Source: JANTGF01 sp033791445
GTDB taxonomy: Bacteria; Bacteroidota; Bacteroidia; Bacteroidales; VadinHA17
Direction of reading: 5' to 3'
DNA: 7,532 nt
Assembly: GCA_033791445.1 (NCBI GenBank)
Contig: JASJGS010000037.1
Location: 1 to 7,532, forward strand
Part shown: in pieces, positions 1 through 5,833 of the stretch
Layout: each line of letters opens with the position of its first letter
Position numbering within the stretch: position 1 is the first letter of the stretch
The notes under the pieces: generated by a model
What the model saw: the letters and a program-made list of their open reading frames with translations, nothing else
Databases searched by the model: none
Told to the model about the DNA's origin: nothing
Position numbers and translations under genes: made by a program

Positions 1-1065
1 AGTTGGGTAACCACTGATCTTGTACATTCTATCCACCGCTGGCTCTGTAAGAATCACATCATAACTGAGTTCCCTTTTATCGAGAAAAGTATCCAGGTTG
101 TCTAAGCTGTGTGGCTGGTTGTCAACAGAATTTAATCCAAAAATTTTCAAGCCTCTGTCTTTGTATTTTGTAAAGAGTTCCGAGAGGGCAGGCATGGCTC
201 GAACGCATGGAGGGCAGTGAGTATACCAGAAATCAACAATTATTACATTTTCCCCAATATAATCAGCCAACTGGAAATCTTCCCCACCTGGATAAAAGTT
301 CCCTGCAAAAAGTGGAGCCTTATCACCTATATGGAGCATTTTCTCTAATCTTGAAGTCTCTGAGTTAGTTCCTTCACTCTGAACAGGATTCTCTTTAAGG
401 ACAGTCTTCTGCATTTCCTTAAGTTTTTGAAGGTCTACCTTGTCAAACTCAAGGTCTGAGAAAAATAATTCTTCAAAGAACACATTATCCTTGTTCATAG
501 TTTGCTTTTTTGCCCAAAGAGGAAAAAGGTTTTCTTTTTCAATCATATAAGTGATAGTTGTTTTTCCTTGCCTTTCACCAGTTCGGGTCATAACTATCTT
601 ATCACATTTTTTTCCCTGATAAATAGTATCAGAAATAATGCTATTCGTACCTGAGCCATCTATTTGGGTGGTCAAAATCTCTGGATTTAAGAAAACATCT
701 ATCCAATCAAGCTCTGAAATCAAGTTTCCTTCATAATTTGGATAAAATACCGTTGTTTTTTTAGGTGGAATAGCTAGATAATAATTTCCAGCATCGTAAA
801 TCATATTATAGGGCCGATAATTGTTATTCACCCAAACATATCCATTTCTGAGGGTATCACTATTATCTCGAACTACCCAGACTTCAAAGGGAGTCAGGGT
901 GGTATCTGGTAAGCTGGGAGAATAGCTTTTCTGTAAAATTTTGTAGGATACTGACACATGCCTGTTTGATTCCTTTGAAAGTTTAGAGGCAAGATGCTCA
1001 GAATTCTCTATACATCCTGTAAATAAGAAAGAGGCTACTAAAACGACTGGAAATATTTTTTTCAT
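1..1065 (-). CDS. TlpA/thioredoxin-family lipoprotein, C-terminus cut off by window edge
   Basis: Translating the reverse strand from ATG at 1065 gives 355 residues open to the left edge. The N-terminus (MKKIFPVVLVASFLFTGC) is a lipoprotein signal with lipobox FTGC, lipidated Cys at residue 18, so the protein is probably membrane-anchored outside the cytoplasm. Residues about 40-215 form a beta-rich region I cannot name with confidence; its pattern loosely recalls LolA-like folds (inference). A charged linker precedes a thioredoxin-like domain starting near residue 246 (IGDKAP), with WYTHCPPC giving redox cysteines C284 and C287, and a cis-proline motif YPT at residues 353-355 just before the edge. 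Roughly the last 30-50 residues are probably missing. TlpA/ResA-like proteins usually reduce or exchange disulfides in the cell envelope; the partner here is unknown. It is transcribed divergently from the aldo/keto reductase. I found no convincing promoter for it. Confidence 0.9.
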   Translation of the reverse strand, partial: MKKIFPVVLVASFLFTGCIENSEHLASKLSKESNRHVSVSYKILQKSYSPSLPDTTLTPFEVWVVRDNSDTLRNGYVWVNNNYRPYNMIYDAGNYYLAIPPKKTTVFYPNYEGNLISELDWIDVFLNPEILTTQIDGSGTNSIISDTIYQGKKCDKIVMTRTGERQGKTTITYMIEKENLFPLWAKKQTMNKDNVFFEELFFSDLEFDKVDLQKLKEMQKTVLKENPVQSEGTNSETSRLEKMLHIGDKAPLFAGNFYPGGEDFQLADYIGENVIIVDFWYTHCPPCVRAMPALSELFTKYKDRGLKIFGLNSVDNQPHSLDNLDTFLDKRELSYDVILTEPAVDRMYKISGYPT

Positions 1066-1193
1066 CTTCTTGGTTTTATGGAATTTTAACTGATAAAAAT
1101 ATGAAAAATTTATTCAGAACTTGAAATGAGACGAAAGAACTCTTTAAATTCGTTACAAACACTTGCTTTTTAATCCTACTCCCTATGAAATAA

Positions 1194-1223
1194 TTGTCAA
1201 ATTACTTTTAATCCCTATATTTA
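1194..1223 (+). promoter_or_regulatory. Probable Bacteroidota-type promoter of the aldo/keto reductase
   Basis: TTG at 1194-1196 (-33 element) is followed after 19 bases by TATATTTA at 1216-1223, which fits the -7 consensus TAnnTTTG at all but the last base. It would start transcription about 25-30 bases before the ATG at 1256. The spacing matches the phylum's usual arrangement. The region is AT-rich, so a chance match is possible. Confidence 0.45.
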
Positions 1224-1255
1224 ACATTCAAAAAATTCATTTATACCTCAATTCC

Positions 1256-2281
1256 ATGACAGAAAAAGAACGCAATAGCAGACGTGAATTTCTTCGCAAA
1301 ATAATTGCAACATCAACCATGGCAGGATTGGCTGCTTATGTCAATCCCCTTGATATACTTGCCATTAGTGCTGCAAAAGGAAAGATTCCAAAAAGACCTC
1401 TCGGTAAAACTGGTTACATGGTCAGTCAATTCAGTCTTGGTGGACAGGCCACTATTGAAACGCCCGGGAAAGAAAGTGAATCCATTGATATTATCAACAG
1501 GGCACTGGATCTTGGAGTGAATTATATCGACACTTCTGCCTATTATGGAAGGGCTACAGAGGGAAAGAGCCAGCTTGAGATGCAGGGAACCAGCGAGCGC
1601 TATATTGGAAAGGTACTGAAGCACCGTAGGAAAGAGGTCTTCATTGCTACCAAAACACATGATAGAAGCTATGATGGAGCCATGCGCCACCTGGAGAAGT
1701 CATTAAAGAACCTGCAAACCGATAAAATTGATCTATGGCAGGTTCACAATGTGAGAGCTAAGGAAATAGATACTTTAGATAATATGTTTACCGACGATGG
1801 TGTAATGACAGCTATGAAAAAGGCAAAAGAGGAGGGAGTTGTTAAATTCCTGGGAATAACGGGTCATGAAGATCCTGTGGTTATGCGTACTCTACTTGAA
1901 ATGTATCCTTTTGATAATGCACTGGTTGCAATAAATGCAGCGGATAAGCATCACAATCCTTACATTGAGAAATTCCTGCCTACTGCTGTTGAAAAGCAGA
2001 TTGGTATTGTGGGAATGAAAATTCCTGCCCGTGATCGTATTTTTAGCCAGGGTGGAATAATTAATATGAAGGAAGCCATTGATTATGTACTCACTTTGCC
2101 TGTAAGTACCATCATTGTTGGTATTGACAAGATCCCTGAGCTGGAAGAAAACATCAAAATTGCCAAAGAATTTAAGCCTCTAACAGCCGATGAAATGCTG
2201 GCCATAGAGGACAAAACAAAACCTTACTATAAGGATCTGATGTTTTTCAAAGGGCTATCTGAATGGCCCCCGGAATGGTAA
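1256..2281 (+). CDS. Aldo/keto reductase with twin-arginine (Tat) signal
   Basis: 341 residues. The start is placed at ATG 1256 because the protein then opens directly with a Tat-type signal: SRREFLRK at residues 8-15 (twin Arg R9-R10), a hydrophobic stretch to about residue 38 and a possible cleavage site near AISAA. A longer frame from TTG at 1163 would bury this signal. The mature part is a TIM-barrel aldo/keto reductase: GKTGYMVSQFSLGG at 50-63, and the catalytic tetrad D92 and Y97 (DTSAYYG), K133 (ATKTH), H164 (QVH). The C-terminal cofactor-binding region is recognisable around TIIVGIDK (285-292). Such enzymes reduce carbonyls with NAD(P)H; the substrate cannot be read from sequence. No lipobox or ferredoxin Cys cluster is present. 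Tat export would fit an enzyme folded around its cofactor before transport. The downstream neighbour is a repeat region, so it is probably a single-gene transcript. Confidence 0.9.
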   Translation: MTEKERNSRREFLRKIIATSTMAGLAAYVNPLDILAISAAKGKIPKRPLGKTGYMVSQFSLGGQATIETPGKESESIDIINRALDLGVNYIDTSAYYGRATEGKSQLEMQGTSERYIGKVLKHRRKEVFIATKTHDRSYDGAMRHLEKSLKNLQTDKIDLWQVHNVRAKEIDTLDNMFTDDGVMTAMKKAKEEGVVKFLGITGHEDPVVMRTLLEMYPFDNALVAINAADKHHNPYIEKFLPTAVEKQIGIVGMKIPARDRIFSQGGIINMKEAIDYVLTLPVSTIIVGIDKIPELEENIKIAKEFKPLTADEMLAIEDKTKPYYKDLMFFKGLSEWPPEW

Positions 2282-2319
2282 GCAGTACTTTAATTGACTA
2301 ATCTATTAGATAGAGTTTT

Positions 2320-2438
2320 ACAAAGATTCTTCAGCCCCAGAGGGGCGAAATATATTGAGTAAGGAGCATTAGCGCCATGCGAGGATATATCAAATTGCCA
2401 AGTTTCATTGGTACGATATATAAATAATACAATCACAA
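2320..2438 (+). repeat. Three-hairpin intergenic repeat, copy 1 (degenerate)
   Basis: The core is 2334-2414. Hairpin A is intact: GCCCC-AGA-GGGGC (2334-2346) followed by GAAAT. The B position (about 2359-2380) has lost most of its symmetry; only the right arm GCGCCATGC resembles other copies. Module C (2402-2414, GTTTC-ATT-GGTAC) keeps loop ATT and the flanking CCAAG of copy 2 but pairs imperfectly. The head CAAAGATTCTT (2321-2331) and the tail CAATCACAA (2430-2438) are shared with copy 2, which supports a longer ancestral unit of about 120 bp. Confidence 0.75.
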
Positions 2439-2526
2439 ATCAGATCTCTCCACTCATTTTATTCGTCGCGATGACATCAACAATATTTTGTTTTGTTGAA
2501 TTGTATTTACTTTTACGCAGAGGCTC

Positions 2527-2648
2527 GCAAAGATTCTTAAGTCCCAAGGGGGCGAAATAAATTAAGCATCGGGCGTAGCCCGATGCAATAAGAAGTGAAA
2601 CCACCCAAGCGCCATTGGTGCGACATATTAAGAGCCAAACAATCACAA
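2527..2648 (+). repeat. Three-hairpin intergenic repeat, copy 2 (best preserved B hairpin)
   Basis: The core is 2541-2621. Hairpin A is GTCCC-AAG-GGGGC (2541-2553, one G:T pair) followed by GAAAT. Hairpin B is a perfect 9-bp stem: arm GCATCGGGC (2566-2574), loop GTA, arm GCCCGATGC (2578-2586). Hairpin C is GCGCC-ATT-GGTGC (2609-2621). Gaps are 12 bases A to B and 22 bases B to C. The head CGCAAAGATTCTTAAG runs into A, and the tail CAATCACAA ends at 2648. There is no T-tract after any hairpin, so it is not a standard intrinsic terminator. Confidence 0.85.
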
Positions 2649-2690
2649 TATCTTTTTGTTAAGATCATGGCACATATTTTAAGGGTTTCC

Positions 2691-2699
2691 TATCTTTGC
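2691..2699 (+). promoter_or_regulatory. -7 promoter element upstream of cinA
   Basis: TATCTTTGC is a full match to the Bacteroidota -7 consensus TAnnTTTG, 27 bases before the cinA ATG, predicting a leader of roughly 20 bases. I see no clear TTTG -33 element at the usual distance; the nearest (2655-2658) is 32 bases upstream, which is too far. The call rests on the -7 element and its position. Confidence 0.6.
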
Positions 2700-2726
2700 A
2701 GATCTTTAAAAGTATTCTAGAAAATA

Positions 2727-3968
2727 ATGAAAGCAGAAATAATATCCATAGGAGATGAATTATTGATTGGCCAGACCATCAATACCAATGCAGCCTGGAT
2801 GGGGCAGGAGCTGAATAAAATAGGTGTGGACGTACACCAGGTATCAGCTATCTCCGATGACAAAGAGCACATTATACAATCATTGGATGAAGCACGCCAG
2901 AGAGTAGACCTTGTGCTTATAACGGGTGGATTGGGTCCTACAAAGGACGACATTACCAAAACTACACTGGCGGATTATTTCAAAACCAGTCTTGTCATAA
3001 ATCCTGATATTTTAGAGAGCATTAAAGGCCGCCTAAAGAGCAGAAACCTGGAAATAAATGAATTGAACAGGCAGCAGGCACTGGTCCCTGAGGATTCTCG
3101 TATTATCCTAAATGAATGGGGTACCGCTCCTGGCATGTGGTTTGAGGACGAGGGGAAGGTTTTTGTTGCTATGCCCGGTGTACCGGTGGAGATGAAGGGC
3201 CTTATGTCAAAATATATATTACCTGCTGTTAAAGAAAAATTCCATCCGCCAGTTATTCTCCACAAGACCCTTCTTACCCTGGGTACCATTGAGGCCAGAT
3301 TGGCTGATATACTGGAGGAATTTGAGAATGAGCTTCCAAAAGAGCTTAAACTGGCATATTTACCTACTTCACCCATCATTAAACTGAGGTTTTCTGCCAG
3401 GGGAGCTGACTCCGAGACTCTTGAAGCAATCCTGGATGCCCAGGTTGAAAAGCTCCGGAACATTATCCCTGATCTTGTTTTTGGTGTGGAACCTGATACG
3501 CTGGAAGAAATTGTGGGAGATTTGTTGAAAGAGAGAAAACAGACCATATCAACCGCCGAAAGTTGCACCGGAGGGAACATATCACGCCTTCTTACCTCGG
3601 TATCCGGAAGCTCAGATTACTATGTTGGATCGGTTGTAGCATACGCCTATGAAGCTAAAACAAAAACTTTAGGTGTTAACTTGCAAGATCTTGAAAAACA
3701 TGGAGCTGTGAGTGGAGAGATTGTTACCCAAATGGCTGAAGGAGTAAAGAAATTGATGCAAACCGATTATGCTATAGCAGTATCAGGAATAGCAGGTCCG
3801 GGAGGGGGTTTACCCCGGAAACCGGTAGGAACTATCTGGATTGCCATATCTTCGCCTAAAGGTACTGTAGCTCAGAAATTTAACCTGGGAAAAGATCGTT
3901 ATAGAAATATTCATAGTGCCTCCATTATTTCACTGAATCTACTACGCAAAAGTATCCTTAACATCTAA
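2727..3968 (+). CDS. cinA: CinA-family protein, nicotinamide-nucleotide amidase
   Basis: 413 residues, the usual length for full CinA. The N-terminal domain (about 1-170) is MoaB/MogA-like: EIISIGDELLIGQTINTNAAW at 4-24, GGLGPTKDD at 67-75 and MPGVPVEMK at 149-157. Family members have ADP-ribose pyrophosphatase activity here. A middle linker domain (about 175-255) follows. The C-terminal PncC domain (about 257-413) carries the nucleophile motif TAESCTGG (S279) and SGIAGPGGG at 353-361; it deamidates nicotinamide mononucleotide to nicotinate mononucleotide, recycling pyridine nucleotides in the cytoplasm. All key motifs are intact. The ATG at 2727 starts right at the MKAEIISIG family N-terminus and has no Shine-Dalgarno sequence. 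It heads the block leading into rpmB with a 113-bp gap that has its own promoter candidates, so co-transcription with the ribosomal genes is possible but not required. Confidence 0.96.
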   Translation: MKAEIISIGDELLIGQTINTNAAWMGQELNKIGVDVHQVSAISDDKEHIIQSLDEARQRVDLVLITGGLGPTKDDITKTTLADYFKTSLVINPDILESIKGRLKSRNLEINELNRQQALVPEDSRIILNEWGTAPGMWFEDEGKVFVAMPGVPVEMKGLMSKYILPAVKEKFHPPVILHKTLLTLGTIEARLADILEEFENELPKELKLAYLPTSPIIKLRFSARGADSETLEAILDAQVEKLRNIIPDLVFGVEPDTLEEIVGDLLKERKQTISTAESCTGGNISRLLTSVSGSSDYYVGSVVAYAYEAKTKTLGVNLQDLEKHGAVSGEIVTQMAEGVKKLMQTDYAIAVSGIAGPGGGLPRKPVGTIWIAISSPKGTVAQKFNLGKDRYRNIHSASIISLNLLRKSILNI

Positions 3969-3975
3969 AAATGAA

Positions 3976-3984
3976 TATATTTGC
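3976..3984 (+). promoter_or_regulatory. -7 promoter element, distal candidate for rpmB operon
   Basis: TATATTTGC is a full match to TAnnTTTG and lies 8 bases after the cinA stop codon. No matching -33 element is seen; it would fall inside the end of cinA. The leader to rpmB would be about 90 bases. Confidence 0.4.
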
Positions 3985-4003
3985 AAATTATTTTAGAAAA
4001 TTA

Positions 4004-4036
4004 TTTGATTATTTGAATAAAAATCACGTATTTTGC
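4004..4036 (+). promoter_or_regulatory. Candidate proximal promoter of rpmB-rpmG operon
   Basis: TTTG at 4004-4007 is followed after 21 bases by TATTTTGC at 4029-4036. The spacing is right for a Bacteroidota -33/-7 pair, but the -7 element is one base shorter than TAnnTTTG. It would give a leader of about 40 bases. Which of the two candidates is used cannot be decided from sequence. Confidence 0.4.
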
Positions 4037-4081
4037 GCTCTGTTTCGGAAAAGGTGTTGAATTTAGATAAAAAGTAGGAAA

Positions 4082-4324
4082 ATGTCGAGAGTTTGTCAAA
4101 TAACAGGAAAGAGTATGATGGTGGGAAACAACGTGTCTCACTCAAAAAGAAGAACTAGAAGAAGGTTTTACCCGAATTTATTCAATAAGAAGTTTTATCT
4201 AGCCTCTGAAGATCGCTGGGTTAACTTAAAAATTTCAGCCGCTGGAATTAGACTCATTAATAAAAAGGGTCTTGCAGTAGTGCTAAAAGAAGCGAAGGAA
4301 AAAGGGTTTATTGATAAGTATTAA
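4082..4324 (+). CDS. rpmB: Large-subunit ribosomal protein bL28
   Basis: 80 residues, full family length. The opening SRVCQITGKSMMVGNNVSHS and the RRTRRRFYPNL segment (residues 23-33) are the hallmark of bL28, followed by WVNLKISAAGIRLINKKG. The protein binds 23S rRNA near the exit-site tRNA region of the 50S subunit. It has one cysteine (C5) and no CxxC pairs, so this is the form that does not bind zinc. Start: ATG 4082 is preceded directly by an A-rich leader with AGGAAA abutting it, too close for a working Shine-Dalgarno. It is the first gene of a tight three-gene set, with rpmG 14 bases downstream. Confidence 0.97.
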   Translation: MSRVCQITGKSMMVGNNVSHSKRRTRRRFYPNLFNKKFYLASEDRWVNLKISAAGIRLINKKGLAVVLKEAKEKGFIDKY

Positions 4325-4338
4325 AAAGGGAAGTAAAA

Positions 4339-4521
4339 ATGGCTAAGAAAGGGAATAGAGTGCAGGTGATATTAGAATGCACCGAGCATAAAAACAGTGG
4401 AATGCCCGGAACATCCAGGTATATTACCACAAAGAACCGGAAGAATTCTCCGGATAGAATAGAATTGAAAAAATACAATTCAGTTCTTAAGAAAGTAACT
4501 CTTCACAAGGAAATAAAGTAA
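4339..4521 (+). CDS. rpmG: Large-subunit ribosomal protein bL33
   Basis: 60 residues. MAKKGNRVQVILECTEHK, the SRYITTKNRKN segment (residues 26-36) and KKYNSVLKKVTLHKEIK at the end identify bL33. Zinc-binding bL33 has two CxxC pairs; here only C14 remains and the second pair is replaced (LKKYNSVLKK), so this is the zinc-free form and should not respond to zinc limitation in the way paired L33 genes do. The leader AAAAGGGAAGTAAAA gives GGGAAG at 4328-4333 five bases before the ATG, a purine stretch that may help initiation. It lies 14 bases after rpmB and 10 before the next gene. Confidence 0.96.
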   Translation: MAKKGNRVQVILECTEHKNSGMPGTSRYITTKNRKNSPDRIELKKYNSVLKKVTLHKEIK

Positions 4522-4531
4522 TTTTTAAGAT

Positions 4532-4687
4532 ATGGCTAAGAAAGTTGTTGCAACACTGAAAACCGGAACTGGAAAATCGTTTACCAAAGTAATCAAAATG
4601 GTAAAATCAGATAAATCAGGTTCTTACGGTTTTAAAGAAGAAATGGTTCATAATGATCATGTCAAAGATTTCTTTCAAAAGAAATAA
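4532..4687 (+). CDS. Small basic DUF4295-family protein, probable ribosomal protein bL38
   Basis: 51 residues: starts MAKKVVATLKTGTGKSFTKV, continues with IKMVKSDKSGSYGF (21-34) and ends VKDFFQKK. It is Lys-rich and short. The pattern matches my recollection of the Bacteroidota-specific DUF4295 family, which nearly always follows rpmG. I also recall that a Flavobacterium ribosome structure assigned a protein of this kind to the large subunit as bL38; I cannot verify that here. The MAKK start resembles the bL33 start just upstream but the rest does not align, so I do not call it a duplication. It starts 10 bases after the rpmG stop and is followed by a strong terminator, making it the last gene of the rpmB operon. 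No Shine-Dalgarno is seen. Confidence 0.88.
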   Translation: MAKKVVATLKTGTGKSFTKVIKMVKSDKSGSYGFKEEMVHNDHVKDFFQKK

Positions 4688-4710
4688 GATTTTGATTTAA
4701 AGCATAATAG

Positions 4711-4743
4711 GAAAGCTTTCTTCTAACTGAGGGAAGCTTTTTT
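4711..4743 (+). terminator. Intrinsic terminator of the rpmB-rpmG-bL38 operon
   Basis: Left arm AAAGCTTTC (4712-4720) pairs with right arm GGAAGCTTT (4732-4740) with one G:T pair. The stem extends inward by TTC/GAG to a five-base loop TAACT, making about 12 bp. A run of six T (4738-4743) overlaps the foot of the right arm and follows it. It lies 24 bases after the bL38 stop. Confidence 0.85.
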
Positions 4744-4777
4744 GTATTTTGAACATTTATTGATAAAATTATCAGCC

Positions 4778-5719
4778 GTGGGATTATTTAGCAGACAGAA
4801 GAAACAGGACCTCAACAAGGGACTTCAAAAAACAAAGGATAGTGTTTTTAAAAAGCTTTCCAGGGCGGTTGTAGGTAAAACTAAGGTCGATGATGAGGTC
4901 CTTGATAAGCTGGAAGAAGTACTTATTAGCTCAGATGTTGGGGTGGATACCACAATCCGAATCATAGGTCGGATAGAGGAGAGGGTCTCGAATGACAGGT
5001 ACCTTGGGACCGACGAGTTAAACCGCATATTGAAAGAGGAAATTTCTGGCCTCCTTGAAGGGAATGAAACAGGATCAACAAATGATTTTAGTGCTACTTT
5101 GGATAAGAAGCCATATGTCATTATGGTTGTTGGAGTTAATGGTGTAGGTAAAACGACTACTATAGCTAAGTTAGCTTATTATTTCAAGAAAAATGGCAAG
5201 AAGGTTATACTTGGTGCAGCCGATACTTTCCGGGCAGCGGCTATTGATCAATTGCAGATTTGGGCCGATAGGGTAGATGTAGAGATCGTTAAACAATCCA
5301 TGGGTTCCGATCCTGCCTCTGTTGCATATGATACACTGGCATCTGCAAAATCAAAAGATGCCGATGTGGTTATTATCGATACCGCCGGAAGACTTCACAA
5401 CAAAGTCAACCTGATGAATGAGCTGGGGAAAGTGCGTAAGGTTATGGATCGGGTAGTAAGTGGTGCGCCACATGAAGTACTGCTTGTTCTGGATGGCTCA
5501 ACCGGACAAAATGCATTTGAACAGGCCAAGCAATTCACCAAGGCGACCGAAGTGAATGCCCTGGCCATAACCAAGCTTGATGGTACCGCCAAGGGTGGAG
5601 TGGTTATTGGAATATCCGACCAATTTAAGATACCGGTTAAGTATATTGGAATCGGTGAGAAACTTGAAGACCTGCAGCCTTTTATCAAAGAGGAGTTTGT
5701 AGATAGCCTCTTTTCTTAG
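4778..5719 (+). CDS. ftsY: Signal recognition particle receptor FtsY
   Basis: 313 residues from GTG 4778, chosen because it gives the family's usual opening GLFSRQKK; a longer frame from TTG 4742 would start inside the terminator's T-tract, and no ATG exists before the GTPase domain. The short N-terminal region is basic, without the long acidic A domain of E. coli FtsY, as is common in this phylum. The NG domain is complete: four-helix N domain (about 10-95), P-loop GVNGVGKTT (119-127), DTFRAAA (149-155), DTAGR (201-205), DGSTGQNA (239-246), TKLD (265-268) and the closing GIGEKLEDLQPF (291-302). FtsY pairs with Ffh as twin GTPases and hands translating ribosomes to the SecYEG channel at the inner membrane. 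It starts 35 bases after a strong terminator, so it needs its own promoter or read-through; only a poor TATTTTG (4745-4751) is visible. Confidence 0.96.
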   Translation: MGLFSRQKKQDLNKGLQKTKDSVFKKLSRAVVGKTKVDDEVLDKLEEVLISSDVGVDTTIRIIGRIEERVSNDRYLGTDELNRILKEEISGLLEGNETGSTNDFSATLDKKPYVIMVVGVNGVGKTTTIAKLAYYFKKNGKKVILGAADTFRAAAIDQLQIWADRVDVEIVKQSMGSDPASVAYDTLASAKSKDADVVIIDTAGRLHNKVNLMNELGKVRKVMDRVVSGAPHEVLLVLDGSTGQNAFEQAKQFTKATEVNALAITKLDGTAKGGVVIGISDQFKIPVKYIGIGEKLEDLQPFIKEEFVDSLFS

Positions 5720-5743
5720 GTATCAAATTCCCAAAACCTAAGA
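5714..5743 (+). other. Inverted repeat spanning the ftsY stop codon
   Basis: TCTTAGGT (5714-5721) and ACCTAAGA (5736-5743) form a perfect 8-bp stem with a 14-base loop; the ftsY TAG lies in the left arm. No T-tract follows on either strand, so it is not a standard intrinsic terminator. It could be a weak 3'-end structure or chance. Confidence 0.35.
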
Positions 5744-5833
5744 CCAAATAAACCCCATCACGGATTCCTATCTTTTGGATATGCTCCTTTAGGAATTAAC
5801 AGGCTGATATAGAAAGAATCCTAATACTTTAAA

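Larger units (their letters stand above)
2282..2726. other. 445-bp gene-free stretch between aldo/keto reductase and cinA
   Basis: This stretch holds two same-oriented copies of the three-hairpin repeat (cores 2334-2414 and 2541-2621), an AT-rich spacer between them, and a -7 promoter element for cinA near its right end. A short minus-strand frame across the repeats has no protein-like character. I see no tRNA and no canonical terminator with a T-tract after the aldo/keto reductase. Confidence 0.7.

Noticed and set aside
1163..1255. Upstream extension of the aldo/keto reductase from TTG
   Set aside because: It would put 31 residues before the Tat signal and cover the likely promoter at 1194-1223; ATG 1256 explains the N-terminus better.
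2477..2499. Inverted repeat TCAACAA/TTGTTGA between repeat copies 1 and 2
   Set aside because: Seven AT-rich pairs with a nine-base loop and no T-tract; likely chance in AT-rich sequence.
2566..2586. Hairpin B of repeat copy 2 as an intrinsic terminator for the aldo/keto reductase
   Set aside because: The 9-bp GC-rich stem is strong, but it is followed by AATAAGAAG rather than T residues, and it belongs to the repeat unit.
2440..2646. 68-residue open frame on the minus strand
   Set aside because: It lies over repeat copy 2 and its hairpins, with no family resemblance or start signals; the open frame is a by-product of the repeat sequence.
2975..3580. 201-residue open frame antisense to cinA
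   Set aside because: cinA is fully supported by motifs in the other strand; the antisense frame is Ser-rich and looks like a codon-bias shadow.
4742..4777. Upstream extension of ftsY from TTG
   Set aside because: It would start inside the T-tract of the terminator and add 12 residues not typical of the family; GTG 4778 gives the usual GLFS opening.
5769..5777. TATCTTTTG as a rimO promoter
   Set aside because: One base too long for TAnnTTTG and no TTTG at the right distance upstream.
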